From Nitrospira sp. (lineage in GTDB: Bacteria > Nitrospirota > Nitrospiria > Nitrospirales > Nitrospiraceae), in assembly GCA_016715825.1 (NCBI GenBank), contig JADJXO010000005.1, positions 1 through 64,000 on the forward strand: DNA of 64,000 bases. Direction: 5' to 3'. The notes below the pieces were generated by a model. It made no database searches, was not told where the DNA came from, and was given only the letters and a program-made list of their open reading frames with translations. The position numbers and the translations under genes were made by a program. Positions 1 through 8,869 of this stretch are shown in pieces. Position 1 is the stretch's first letter, and each line of letters starts with the position of its first letter.

Positions 1-731
1 TGATGTTGGATAGCAACGGAGAGAGATGACTCCCCCTTGTGGAACGCCTTCGCTCGCGGCGCAAAAGAGACCCCGATCAACACACCCCTGCTTTGATGCA
101 CGTCCACAGCAGGGCCAAGAAGCGCTGATCAATACGTTTGCAGACGGCTTTCTGCAACAGGCGGTGATGGACCGTCTCAAAATAGCTGGCGAGTCACCTC
201 GATCACCCAACGACCCCCGCCGTTCTTTGCCGTCACTTTCCTGCGGCTACAATTTGACCGTTCGTATCGCATGGTGCACACTTCGAGCCGGCCTGGCGAA
301 GCCACAGGACGCCCGATGGAAATCACTCTCCCAGATCGGCTCCATGGCCATCAGCATCGCTCTCTGGACCACTCGATCCCGCAGATTGGGGATCCCAAAG
401 AGCCTCAACGTGCCGTTCGCCTTCGGGGATGTACACGCGCCGTGCAGGGCGGCGTACAGGAGCCCGCTAGAATTCAGCACGGATCGTCGCCAGTTCCTGG
501 TGAAGGTTTCGTCATCATGGTCTTATCGACCCCATCGACGCCCGGCGTTCGCCCACCACTGGATGCAGGCGTGATGCGCGCGGCTTCTGCCAGCCATGTT
601 CGATCGGCAATCAGTCTCAGGGAGTCGATCAAACTTACGTTCAGGGGTTCTCCGTTGACCACGTTGCCAGCTTGCGTTGCATTTCCCTGATTATCAAAGG
701 TCTTCCTCATTGTGGTCAGGTAATCCACCAC
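1..731 (-). pseudogene. Group II intron reverse transcriptase (LtrA-like), degenerate, cut by window edge
   Basis: Three pieces in different frames spell a group II intron reverse transcriptase/maturase. The N-terminal piece (474-731) has the family motif GGRTPGVDGVDK. The second (247-480) reads LRLFGIPNLRDRVVQRAML and SCGFARPARSVHHAIR, matching RT domains 1-2. A third, at about 120-200, reads GRWVIE then YFETVHHRLLQKAV. Intact enzymes splice the intron and copy it at the target site. Here at least two frameshifts and an in-frame stop make activity implausible. Catalytic domain 5 (YADD) and the maturase part would lie left of position 1. The gene sits downstream, on the minus strand, of intron RNA-like sequence at 720-956. 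Confidence 0.8.
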
Positions 732-956
732 ACATGCCGCTCAAACTGCCCCCTTCGCCATGTGGCCGGCTTTCCCGACCTCGGACTACTACGAGGGCTC
801 CGTCAACGTGTACCGCGTCGGGGGACACACTCCCTTGTCATCGGTTATCGGTACACGCCTTCCCCAGTTCACATGCTGGCCTTCACACACGGGCGAGGTT
901 GCCTATCGCAGTCTTTCTCCTTGCGTTCCGCAAGTCGTCGCGGACGTCATGATCTA

Positions 957-1770
957 GGGCCTGTTAACACTACTGACCCTGTTTATGCGATACTGCGCAT
1001 ATGGAACTTACCGAGGCACAGTATCGTCACATCGAACGATGCTTGCCGACTCAACACGGCAACGTCGCTCAACAATCTACAGGTGCTCAACGCGATCTTG
1101 TACGTTGCTGAGCAAGGCTGCAAATGGCGTGGCCTCCCCAAGCAGTTTGGGAACTGGCACACGATCTATACACGCATGAACCGGTGGGCAAAGAGCGGCG
1201 TGCCGGATCGGGTCTTTACCCAGTTGCAACAGGCGCAGATCATTCGTGTGAAGATCGAGGCCGTGGCGTTGGACAGTACCATCGTCAAGGTCCATCCAGA
1301 TGGGACGGGGGCCTTAAAAAAAACGGTCCGCAAGCCCTTGGCCAATCCCGCGGCGGGTGGACCACCAAGATTCATCTGGTTGCCGCAAATGCTCGAACGG
1401 CCCTGACATTTACCCTGTCTCCAGGCCAGGCCCACGATGCCCCTGAGGGGCGCAAGCTGCTGCATCGTTTCGGGAAACGGCCGTGCCCGATCTCCTCGCT
1501 CATGGATCGAGCGTATGAAGGCGATGAGACACGACAGCTGGCCGTGGAACTCGGATATGTCCCGGTGGTGCCCCCTAAAAACAATCGCCGCAGGCCATGG
1601 GACTACGATCGCGCCCTGTATGCACGCCGCAATGAGATCGAGCGGTTGTTCCGCCGGCTCAAAGGATTTCGGCGCCTCTTCTCGCCAGTTTGACAAACTT
1701 GATGTCATGTTCATCGCGTTCATCACCTTCGCCTTGATCGTGGATGGCGTACGATAGTATGAACAGGCCC
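957..1770 (+). mobile_element. IS5-family (IS427-like) insertion sequence inside the intron
   Basis: The ends form an imperfect inverted repeat: GGGCCTGTTAACACTA at 957 and the reverse complement of TAGTATGAACAGGCCC ending at 1770. The flanks read CTA on the left and TAG on the right, fitting a TA-type target duplication. The length of about 814 bp suits the IS427 subgroup, which expresses its transposase from two frames. The enclosed transposase is broken. Confidence 0.75.
1001..1757 (+). pseudogene. IS5-family transposase, frameshifted
   Basis: The protein starts at ATG 1001 (MELTEAQYRHIERCLP). It shifts frame near 1065 to continue AILYVAEQGCKWRGLPKQFG and shifts -1 at the A8 run near 1316-1324 to give TKIHLVAANARTALTF and MDRAYEGDETRQLA. 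It shifts again near 1690, where one extra C in TCGCCAG seems to separate GFRRLFS from QFDKLDVMFIAFITFALI. The A-run shift is probably the programmed frameshift of this subgroup; the other two look like damage. DDE-type transposase, likely inactive. Confidence 0.8.
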
Positions 1771-2133
1771 TAGCTACGCGCTCCCCATGACTCCCTGCTG
1801 GCCAGCGTACATGTCTCGCCCGCATTCGCCGTTCCCGTCCATACGTATGCGGGCACGGATCCGCGTCCTGCCTGGCGAGCGGTGTAGGCAGGGGTGACAT
1901 TTCAACCCTCAGATGCGTGTCAATAGGTGCGTGTTCCTCAACCACCCGTGCTCAGCCTAGAGGTGCATCTTGGCGTAACCCCTTCGCCGCACGCCCCGTT
2001 TCCTGCGGACTTCGTCACCTTGCCAGTGTCCGGCAAGTCACCGCCGCTTCGGCTCACTCCTTCTCGTAACAGAAAGAGGACATGCTTGTGACTGCTACCA
2101 TCGAGTCATGCATTCCAGACATGCTCAAGCAAC

Positions 2134-2590
2134 TCAGCCCCAAACAGGCAGGCTTCGTTGGTTGGGCGTACCGTACGTAATATCGGTGACCCACGTCTCA
2201 TTCGGTCGCCTGGTGGTAAGGTCTGAGCCAGCACGTTTCCCCGACCGGCAGCGCATGCGTCGAATCCGTGGTCGTCGCGAATCGACGCACCTGTGTACAG
2301 CGCAGGCCCAGTTTCTTCCGCAGCCGCTTGATGCGGTCGATCCCCGCTGGAAAGCCGTCCGCACGTAGTTCGGCTTGCAGTCGTTCTGGACCATATGTCT
2401 GGCGGGTCCGCACATACGCAGCCTGGATCGCCACTTCCAGCCACGGGTTCTCCCGGGCGCGTTTCGAGGGACGGCGGGTACACCAGGGATAGTAGCCGAT
2501 TCGGGACACGTTAAGTACCCGACACAACAGCGTCAACGGATACTGGAGCCGCAGCGTCCTCATGAGCGCGTACCGGGCAGCTGCGCCTTC
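2134..2590 (-). pseudogene. IS3-family OrfB (transposase) fragment
   Basis: Reads MRTLRLQYPLTLLCRVLNVS, then RTRQTYGPERLQAELR, then after a frameshift RPNETWVTDITY. These are the HTH_21 linker and the start of the rve integrase core of IS3-group OrfB. The first catalytic Asp (WVTDITY) is present, but the rest of the DDE core is missing, so the gene is dead. The N-terminus is separated from its OrfA partner by the IS30 insertion. Confidence 0.75.
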
Positions 2591-2608
2591 GCAACGTGCG
2601 CGGTGGTC

Positions 2609-3830
2609 GGTTCAACCGGTGAGAGTAACACCTGCCTCCAGTATAGCCGCTGGCGTCCGAAATCCCAACGTCTTCCGCGGACGTTGATTCAACCGTAATG
2701 CGATCCTGTCCAAATCTGCCTGAGAGTAGCGTGACAGGTCTGTGCCTTTCGGGAAATACTGCCGCAGCAAACGGTTCGTATTTTCGTTGATGCCCCGCTG
2801 CCAGGGGCTTTGCAGGTCACAGTAATAGACCTGCATCTTGGTATCGATCGTCAATTGTTTATGCTGCACTAATTCCATCCCACGATCCCAGGTGAGTGAG
2901 CGCCGCAAGGCTGAGGGTAGTTGCCGGACCTGCGTGGTCATTGCCGTCACCATGCTCGCTGTATCTTTCCCGGGTACCTTCACCAGCATCGTAAAGCGCG
3001 ATTGCCGTTCCACCAGAGTGGCGATGCGCGTGTGTTGTGCTCCGGTGATCAGATCCCCTTCCCAATGACCGGGAATCGCCCGATCTTCTACGTGAGCCGG
3101 ACGGTCGCGGATGGAGACTCCCTCAACGATTTGCCCGCGCGGCTGGCCCGCTGTGCTTGCGGCTTGTGCCCGCCGCATCATGCGCCGGGATCAGAGATGT
3201 CCCAGGAGCTCTTTTTTGAGCACGCCTCTGGCCTGAATGAACAGACTGCGGTAGATCGTTTCGTGGGAGACCTGCATGGTGCCCTGCGCTGGAAATTCCC
3301 GCTTGAGCCAGCCCGCGATTTGTTCGGGCGACCAATCCAGTGTCAATTTGTTCGCGACGAGTCGCTGGAGCGACGGCTGTGTCGCGAGCCGACAGCGCTT
3401 GGGCCGTCGAGCGCGATCCCACGCCCGCGTATCAGCTTCAGACGCCCGATAGCGGTGGGCCCCACCATGCCGATGGATTTCCCGGCTGATGGTCGACGGC
3501 GCTTGCCTGAGCATCGCTGCAATCTGTCGGATCGAGTCCCCCAGTGCTAGGCCCCGAAATTTCTTCTCGTTCTGCTAAGGTCAGGGGCCCATCGGGGGTC
3601 GCCGCCGAATAGAAGGAATGCATCCCCCGTTCGAGGATATCACCCCATGAATTGATCCCGCGTGTTTGCCGAGGGCCCGACTGATCTCGCTTAACGACTG
3701 CCCCTGTTTCCACCGTTGCCATAGGTCCGCTTTCTGGGCCGCAGACAAGCCCGGGCGTCCCATCTGTCCCATCGCAATCACCCTCCCATTCCACTGTACC
3801 CCAGAGGGTGTTGCATTGATCACTTGAACC
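2609..3830 (-). mobile_element. IS30-family insertion sequence
   Basis: Termini are GGTTCAA...AACACC at 2609-2632 and the inverted GGTGTTGC...TTGAACC ending at 3830, giving a 24-bp imperfect inverted repeat. The 1222-bp length is normal for the family. It sits inside an IS3-family element between OrfA and OrfB. The single transposase gene carries two frameshifts and one in-frame stop. Confidence 0.85.
2612..3772 (-). pseudogene. IS30-family transposase, multiply disrupted
   Basis: The N-terminus (MGQMGRPGLSAAQKADLWQR) starts near 3772. The frame moves near 3590 (PLTLAEREEIS) and moves back near 3545 (LRQAPSTISREIHRHGG). The helix-turn-helix part runs to GVLKKELLGHL, where TGA at 3191-3193 stops it. 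The same frame continues with GHWEGDLITG, LTWDRGMELV and NENTNRLLRQYFPKGTDL, the DDE core. The in-frame TGA probably replaces an Arg codon. The catalytic residues are still recognisable, so the damage appears recent. Confidence 0.85.
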
Positions 3831-3834
3831 TAGC

Positions 3835-4109
3835 GTGGCTTTTTTTAGGATGTCCCGCTCCATGCGTGCTTCAGCGAGATCGCGCTTGAGCCGAGATACC
3901 TCGGCCTCCAGCTCCGTCACGGGCCGTCGGCTCTCTCCCAGCGTCGCGAGTTGGCCTCGCCAGGCTTGCCCCACCCAGTTCTTGAGCGTTTTGCCCGACA
4001 TGGTCAGGCGCCTTGCGGCCTCCGGAATTGTCAACTTCTGCTCCAAGACCAGCTGCACGGCTTGCTCTCGGAACTCCTTCGTATACTGCTGTCGCGGTAA
4101 CCGTTCCAT
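3835..4109 (-). pseudogene. IS3-family OrfA, truncated by the IS30 insertion
   Basis: Starts MERLPRQQYTKEFREQAVQL at 4109 and has the HTH_Tnp_1 helix-turn-helix (LTIPEAARRLTMSGKTLKNW), then a leucine-zipper-like coil ending ERDILKKAT. The IS30 element replaces the end of OrfA and the frameshift window that would join it to OrfB. About 92 residues remain. Confidence 0.8.
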
Positions 4110-4133
4110 CCGACACCTCCAGACCTCAGATCA

Positions 4134-4174
4134 TAGGTTGAAGGCGTCCACTTTTTCGAACCTAGCTCAGTTTC
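4134..4174. repeat. 41-bp repeat, copy 1 (IS terminus-like)
   Basis: TTGAAGGCGTCCACTTTTTC and its surroundings recur in the same orientation at 4609-4649 with about 85% identity by eye. This copy lies at the transposase-5' end of the IS3-family remnant and is probably its terminal repeat. Confidence 0.6.
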
Positions 4175-4422
4175 TCAGCGAAATGAACCGCCAGACCAAA
4201 GCGTATCGGCATCGGCCACTGAGTGAGGAGGCGCGGGCTCGGAACCGCACGAAATCAAAAGTGCGGGCGAACGTCGAACATGCCTTCTTGGTCATCAAGC
4301 GGATCTTCGGGTGGGCCACAGTCCGGTACCGCAGGCTGGCAAAGAATGCGCACTGGCTGTATATCAGCTGCGGGTTAGCGAATCTCTATGTCGCGCGGAG
4401 GCGGCTCATGGCAGGGGCGTAG
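4171..4422 (+). pseudogene. IS5-family transposase C-terminal fragment
   Basis: The frame reads NRTKSKVRANVEHAFLVIKR, then WATVRYRRLAKNAHWLY and GLANLYVARRRL. This is the C-terminal signature of IS5-subgroup DDE transposases, including the Glu of VEH. No N-terminal part is present; upstream the frame runs into the IS3 remnant. It is a relic about 80 residues long. Confidence 0.75.
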
Positions 4423-4608
4423 GGAACATGGGGCCAGAGGCCAGCCAGAGGTCATCAGACGGTGGCCTCCCCCATGAACAGGCCTGCGGATTATCGGACG
4501 CCCACCGAATTTGACCTGAAAGTTACTCGAGAAAAAGATTTCTGAATGGAACCGTGAATTAATCAGACCGTCCTTAATGTTATACGCCCCCTACGGACCT
4601 CTCCATTG

Positions 4609-4649
4609 TAGATTGAAGGAGTCCACTTTTGCGAGCCTACCACAGTTTC
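4609..4649. repeat. 41-bp repeat, copy 2
   Basis: Same orientation as the copy at 4134-4174, with TTGAAGGAGTCCACTTTTGC at its core. The two copies bracket the IS5 transposase tail. Being direct rather than inverted, they suggest ends of two related IS3-type copies, one of which has been lost. Confidence 0.55.
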
Positions 4650-4726
4650 GCTATCACGCCGTGAGAGAAATTATGCACCGGTAACTTGAAACCACGAAAC
4701 GTTCTTTCATCTTCTAGGCTTTTCCT

Positions 4727-4754
4727 TTGAGCGTTTCTTGATCCGTAGTATAAG
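4727..4754 (+). promoter_or_regulatory. Possible sigma70 promoter of the secretion operon
   Basis: TTGAGC at 4727-4732 and TATAAG at 4749-4754 are separated by 16 bp, about 65 bp upstream of the secretin start codon. This is sequence resemblance only. Confidence 0.4.
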
Positions 4755-4819
4755 AAATTGATGTCTGTGAGGGGCGATCGGGCCATGCTGCCTGGTACGC
4801 ATCCTAAGGAGATCAGATC

Positions 4820-7141
4820 GTGGCTTGCTGTCGACGGGCATGTCTACATGCGCTCGCACTCGTCATCCTCTTGCTAACAGGGTGTTCTCTGTTTGTGTCT
4901 TCAGAAGCCAAGCGAGGGGATCACTATTTGGCGGGGGAGCAATGGGAAGCGGCCAGTCTTGCGTACAAGCAGGCGTTAAAAGAAGATCCATTTAATCCCA
5001 CTCTTCAGAGTAAATATGCGTTGGCTCGTGGACGTACAGCTGCAATGCATGCTGAACGTGGCCGTGCTTTCATCAGAGATGGCCAAGATGATCTCGCGCT
5101 TGAAGAATTCAAGCGCGCACTCACCATCGAACCTTCCAGTGTCGAGTACCAATCCAGCTTTCAGGAAGCCACTCGCTTGAAGGAGTCACGATCTCATTTT
5201 CGTGAGGCAGAACGTCTGGCACAACTGGGGAGAATGGAGGAGGCATTAGGTAGCTACGCGCGGGCCGTGGAACTTGATCCGACATACGAAGCGCCACTAA
5301 ATGGCATCGCTCGGCTCACCGAAGAGCAACAAGCGCTTAGCAGAGCGGAGGGGATGAAGGAGCCCGTGACCCTGAAATTCAAGAGTGCTGGTATCAAGGA
5401 AATCCTGGAGGCTGTGGCAAAAGCGAGTGGCCTGACCCTCGTGTTTGACAAAGACGTCAGAAATGATCCCATATCAATTTCTATTCAGGACACGCCATTT
5501 GAAGAAGCCTTTCGGTTGATTCTCACAAGCAACAGCCTGTTCGCGCGTCACATATCTCCGACCGTTTTAGTCGTGAGCCCGGATACCAAGCAAAAACAGG
5601 AGCAATACCAAGACTTGATGATCCGGACCTTCTATCTCTCAACGGCGAAGGCTAAAGATATGGTGCTCTTACTCAAGAGCATGTTGGATTCAAAACGAAT
5701 GCATGCCAATGAGCAACTGAATGCGATTGTTATTCGTGATCAGCCGGAAAAGTTAGAGCTTGCAGAAAAGATCATTCTGGCCAATGACCGACAGGAATCA
5801 GAGGTTCTCTTCGATCTCGAAGTACTGGAGGTCAATCGTACGAAGAGTCAGACGTATGGGCTGAATTATCCGAAGCAAGCTGGAGCTGGATTGATTGCCT
5901 CTGGATTCACGGGAACGCTGGCCGCAGAGGCCGTCCAGATGACCTACCGGCAACTTACCAATCTAGGGCAAGACAGTTACCTGTTCAAGCTGCCGACAAC
6001 CGTGCTGTTGGATTTTTTTAAGCAGCAATCCGATGCCAAGACACTGGCTTCGCCAAAAATTCGTGTCATCAATAACAAGAAAGCGGAGATCAATATCGGG
6101 GACAAACAACCGATCCTTCTGTCCACAACCAATGTATTGCCTGGGCAAGCCACCACCGGAGCTGTTCCGACCACATCGACCGTCACGTCAATCGAGTTTC
6201 GAGATACGGGTGTGAAACTGACGGTCGAGCCTTCTGTCCGATTGGGCAATGAGTTATCCCTGAAGATAAAGGTGGAGGTTATTCGGGTTGGTGATCAAGT
6301 CACCCTGCAGGCTTCTCCGCTCATCCAGCAATTCAAGTTTGGTAATCGCTCTGCTGAAACGACCCTGAGCATGCGAGATGGTGAAACAGTTGTCCTTGGG
6401 GGCCTTCTCCAAGAGGAAGATCGCCGAACACGTGTCACCATGCCATGGATTGGGGATTTGCCGCTCATTGGAAAGTTGTTGAGTTCGTTCAAAACCGAGC
6501 GCGTGACGACGGAAGTTATCTTGACTATTACCCCCCGTATTGCCCAGCCGCCACTCCCTCCGGGCTCTACGAATCAGGCGTTTTGGTCTGGGACAGAATT
6601 CAACTATTCGACAAGTCCAGTGTTCTCCGGATCGACAAGACGGATATCAACATCGTTGCGTGGTGAGCACGGAAGGCCAGGAAGTCAACTCGGGATGACG
6701 TCCAAAGGTACAACGCAGGTGAAGCCGGTCCAGGCATTGACCGAACGAGCGACGCCAGGTCCTGTTTTGGAGGTGCAGCCTGATGACGCGGTTGTCCAAA
6801 CCGGTAGGGAGGTGAGGATGGTCATTGTAGATGCTCGAATCCGAGCATCTGGTGCGGACACCTTTAGATTGGAATACGACCCTGAGATTCTGGAATTCAA
6901 GGAGCTTGGCGAGGCGAAGCTCCTCCCACATGGTGAGACGCCAGATGGAAACCGAGTCGGAACTCTCATGTTTCAACAGGATCATCCGGATCAGCAATCG
7001 CCTCGGGCCATGAACCTCACCTTTGTGGGAAGGGCACCAGGGGTATCGACTATTCGCGTGGAGTTGAGTAGCTCCGATGTCGTTGCTGAGGCTGAAGCAT
7101 CCTCTAGGGTCACCGGGTCGGGCGTCGTGAGAGTTCGGTGA
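4820..7141 (+). CDS. gspD: Secretin (GspD/MshL-like) lipoprotein with TPR repeats and C-terminal cohesin-like domain
   Basis: A 773-residue outer-membrane pore protein for a type II secretion or pilus-like system. GTG start with AAGGAG 9 bp upstream. Lipoprotein signal with lipobox LLTGC (Cys22). TPR-like repeats at about 30-170, an STN/N0-like domain from about 181 (VTLKFKSAGIKEIL), an N1-type domain at 270-330, and the secretin core at about 400-590 ending in the signature WIGDLPLIGKLLSS (about 540-553). From about 647 a cohesin-like beta domain follows (DTFRLEYDPEILEFKEL). The TPR part probably replaces a separate pilotin or TPR partner, and the cohesin part may contact surface or periplasmic ligands. 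Its stop overlaps the next start. The secretin call is firm; the exact pathway is not. Confidence 0.93.
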   Translation: MACCRRACLHALALVILLLTGCSLFVSSEAKRGDHYLAGEQWEAASLAYKQALKEDPFNPTLQSKYALARGRTAAMHAERGRAFIRDGQDDLALEEFKRALTIEPSSVEYQSSFQEATRLKESRSHFREAERLAQLGRMEEALGSYARAVELDPTYEAPLNGIARLTEEQQALSRAEGMKEPVTLKFKSAGIKEILEAVAKASGLTLVFDKDVRNDPISISIQDTPFEEAFRLILTSNSLFARHISPTVLVVSPDTKQKQEQYQDLMIRTFYLSTAKAKDMVLLLKSMLDSKRMHANEQLNAIVIRDQPEKLELAEKIILANDRQESEVLFDLEVLEVNRTKSQTYGLNYPKQAGAGLIASGFTGTLAAEAVQMTYRQLTNLGQDSYLFKLPTTVLLDFFKQQSDAKTLASPKIRVINNKKAEINIGDKQPILLSTTNVLPGQATTGAVPTTSTVTSIEFRDTGVKLTVEPSVRLGNELSLKIKVEVIRVGDQVTLQASPLIQQFKFGNRSAETTLSMRDGETVVLGGLLQEEDRRTRVTMPWIGDLPLIGKLLSSFKTERVTTEVILTITPRIAQPPLPPGSTNQAFWSGTEFNYSTSPVFSGSTRRISTSLRGEHGRPGSQLGMTSKGTTQVKPVQALTERATPGPVLEVQPDDAVVQTGREVRMVIVDARIRASGADTFRLEYDPEILEFKELGEAKLLPHGETPDGNRVGTLMFQQDHPDQQSPRAMNLTFVGRAPGVSTIRVELSSSDVVAEAEASSRVTGSGVVRVR

Positions 7142-7644
7142 AGGAGGGTGGGCTAACATTAGTCGAAGTCCTTGTTACCATGACAATTGTCGTTCTGTTG
7201 GCCTCGATAGCCATGCCGCTCAGTAAGGTATCGACCAAACGAACGCATGAAATTCAGCTGCGCCAACAACTTCGAATCGTTCGCGGTGCTATTGATCTGT
7301 TCAAGATGGAGTGGAATCGTGACGGGAATGTCCTGCTGGGACCTGTGTGTCTGAAGAATAAGTTGGTCTGCAAGGAAGTCTCCGGCCCCTACGGATATCC
7401 AAAGTCACTGAATATGTTATTGGGGGTGAAGCTCACCGGAGAAGAGGCAACTGTTCGAGGCACGACGGTTAGGCGTTATTTACGGGTCATGCCGGTAGAT
7501 CCTCTGACGGGAAAATCTGATTGGCTGTTGCGTTGTTACAAAGACCATCCAAAGCCGACGAGCTGGTGTGGCGAGGATGTCTACGATGTAATGACACAGA
7601 GCGAAGCCACTGCGTTGGATGGCAGCAAGTATCAGGATTGGTAG
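7138..7644 (+). CDS. Type II secretion/type IV pilus pseudopilin
   Basis: 168 residues. GTG start overlaps the secretin stop (GTGA). The N-terminus EGGLTLVEVLVTMTIVVLLA is a class III prepilin signal: short leader, cleavage after Gly, Glu at mature position 5, then a hydrophobic helix. The body contains PYGYPKSLNMLLG and a late DPLTG, as in GspG-type major pseudopilins, plus four cysteines. It would be processed by a prepilin peptidase (GspO/PilD), which is not in this window, and form part of the periplasmic pseudopilus. Confidence 0.88.
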   Translation: MKEGGLTLVEVLVTMTIVVLLASIAMPLSKVSTKRTHEIQLRQQLRIVRGAIDLFKMEWNRDGNVLLGPVCLKNKLVCKEVSGPYGYPKSLNMLLGVKLTGEEATVRGTTVRRYLRVMPVDPLTGKSDWLLRCYKDHPKPTSWCGEDVYDVMTQSEATALDGSKYQDW

Positions 7645-7653
7645 AGGCATGGA

Positions 7654-8022
7654 ATGGAAGATGAAAGAGGATTCACACTCGTCGAGCTGATGATCGTGGT
7701 ATCCATTGTTGGGATTTTAGCCACGATCGCCGCTCCATCGTATCAATCATCCCTGATTAGAGCGAAGGAAACGGTCTTGAGACAGGATCTTTTTACTCTT
7801 CGCGAGTTGCTCGATCATCACCGTGCCGACCAGGGCAAGTATCCCCCATCCTTAGAAGGCTTGGTGTCCGCGGGATATCTTAGGGCTATCCCGAAAGACC
7901 CATTTACGAATTCGTCGACTTCCTGGCAAGAAATTACCGAGCCGACAGAGGGCGGCATCTTTGATGTGTATTCGGGATCCGACTTGGTGGGGACAAATGA
8001 CACTCCCTATAACAAATGGTGA
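7654..8022 (+). CDS. GspG-like pseudopilin
   Basis: 122 residues with prepilin signal ERGFTLVELMIVVSIVGILA (Glu at mature position 5) and a GspG-like body: LRELLDHHRADQGKYPPSL, then GYLRAIPKDPFT. GspG is usually 130-145 residues, so this is slightly short. It follows the first pseudopilin by 9 bp and probably belongs to the same pseudopilus. Which of the two is the major subunit cannot be told from sequence. Confidence 0.9.
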   Translation: MEDERGFTLVELMIVVSIVGILATIAAPSYQSSLIRAKETVLRQDLFTLRELLDHHRADQGKYPPSLEGLVSAGYLRAIPKDPFTNSSTSWQEITEPTEGGIFDVYSGSDLVGTNDTPYNKW

Positions 8023-8065
8023 TCGTGTCGTGAGGGTACGTTGGCAGGAACTGTGTCCACTGCGC

Positions 8066-8827
8066 ATGGTTTCAAAATGGACGCAGCGGAGCATGATGAG
8101 CGGAGTTGTTCTGATGGGGATGGTGGCATGTAGTCCACTTGAACCTCTCTTGGATCCTGAGAGGTCGGATCTCCAACTCACTGTCGATACCCTCAACAGT
8201 TCATTACGAAACGCCCAACGAACGATTACCGAACTCCAGACAGAAGTTGATCGGCGGCGCCAATCATACGCGGATCTACAGATTCTCCGAGCTCAACTCG
8301 AGGGGACTGGTCGGGAAGTGGAACGTCGGCTGGCCGAAGCTCGCCGCGTGGTTGATCTCCAACGGGAAGAGTTGGCCAGAGCGCGCTCTGAGCGAGAGCG
8401 GATGGGGCGAACGACAACCGCATTACAGAGTCAGCTGCGGCACCTCCGCAAACAGTTGTCACACCCCGGAAAACAGACGCAGGGAGCAGTGTCGCCGGCC
8501 TCGGTCACTGCGCAGCAGGATGAGCGAGTGGATGCGACTAAAGAGGGTTTTGCCCAAGAGGCTCAGCGGGACGAGGTTCAGGAATCGCTGGACAGGATCT
8601 CTTCGGCCAGAGCAGCCTCGGTTTTTACGCATTCTCCAACTGCCTCACGTCATGTGAGTGTGGCGATTAGGCCTGGAGATACGCTTTGGAGCCTCGCGAG
8701 GCGACATCAGACAACAGTGGCATACCTCATGGTCATCAATGAGCTTATCGATGATCGCATTCACGTGGGTCAACTCCTCAGTGTGCCGATGCGATCTGCC
8801 GATGCCTTCGAAGATGAAGGGATGTAG
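8066..8827 (+). CDS. Coiled-coil LysM lipoprotein
   Basis: About 253 residues from ATG 8066; an upstream GTG at 8030 in the same frame is possible. Signal with a lipobox-like LMGMVAC. Residues 35-140 are a long, charged, heptad-rich coiled coil rich in Arg, Glu and Leu. The C-terminus carries one LysM domain (IRPGDTLWSLARRHQTTVAY ... INELIDDRIHVGQLLSVP), which binds peptidoglycan. The position between pseudopilin and gspF suggests it anchors or spaces the secretion machine in the periplasm, a role played by FimV/TspA-like proteins elsewhere. That role is inferred from context. Confidence 0.8.
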   Translation: MVSKWTQRSMMSGVVLMGMVACSPLEPLLDPERSDLQLTVDTLNSSLRNAQRTITELQTEVDRRRQSYADLQILRAQLEGTGREVERRLAEARRVVDLQREELARARSERERMGRTTTALQSQLRHLRKQLSHPGKQTQGAVSPASVTAQQDERVDATKEGFAQEAQRDEVQESLDRISSARAASVFTHSPTASRHVSVAIRPGDTLWSLARRHQTTVAYLMVINELIDDRIHVGQLLSVPMRSADAFEDEGM

Positions 8828-8869
8828 GAGAACACGATGAGTCGTTCGCATGTTCGAAAGGCTTAGGGT

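Larger units (their letters stand above)
1..1992 (-). mobile_element. Group II intron remnant, split by an IS5-family insertion
   Basis: On the minus strand the sequence between 1992 and the RT fragment looks like the 5' ribozyme part of a bacterial group II intron. A GTGCG start is possible at 1992, and near 780-800 there is the typical CGTAGTAGTCCGAG followed by a GGGAAAGCC block. IS5-like sequence at 957-1770 interrupts it. The 3' end (domains V-VI) is outside the window. The 5' boundary is a guess from the GUGYG rule; the intron assignment itself rests mainly on the RT fragments. Confidence 0.55.
2100..4165 (-). mobile_element. IS3-family element remnant interrupted by an IS30 element
   Basis: An OrfA-like protein lies at 3835-4109 and an OrfB-like protein at about 2134-2590, both on the minus strand. 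They are separated exactly by an IS30-family element. A likely terminal repeat (GTGGACGCCTTCAACC on the minus strand) lies near 4135-4160. The 3' part of OrfB and the other terminus are lost near 2100, where the group II intron region begins. Assignment rests on the protein fragments; the termini are approximate. Confidence 0.7.
4423..4819. other. Intergenic stretch between IS relics and the secretion operon
   Basis: No gene is seen here. It holds the second copy of the 41-bp IS-terminus-like repeat (4609-4649) and a possible sigma70 promoter (4727-4754). Confidence 0.5.

Noticed and set aside
672..1406. Open frame of 244 codons on the plus strand
   Set aside because: Its first 110 codons are antisense to intron and reverse transcriptase sequence. 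Only the later part is the IS5 transposase, already annotated as a pseudogene.
3191..3193. In-frame TGA in the IS30 transposase (also TGA at 46937-46939) as recoding or selenocysteine
   Set aside because: No selenocysteine insertion hairpin context was seen, one of the genes is otherwise frameshifted, and simple nonsense mutation explains both.
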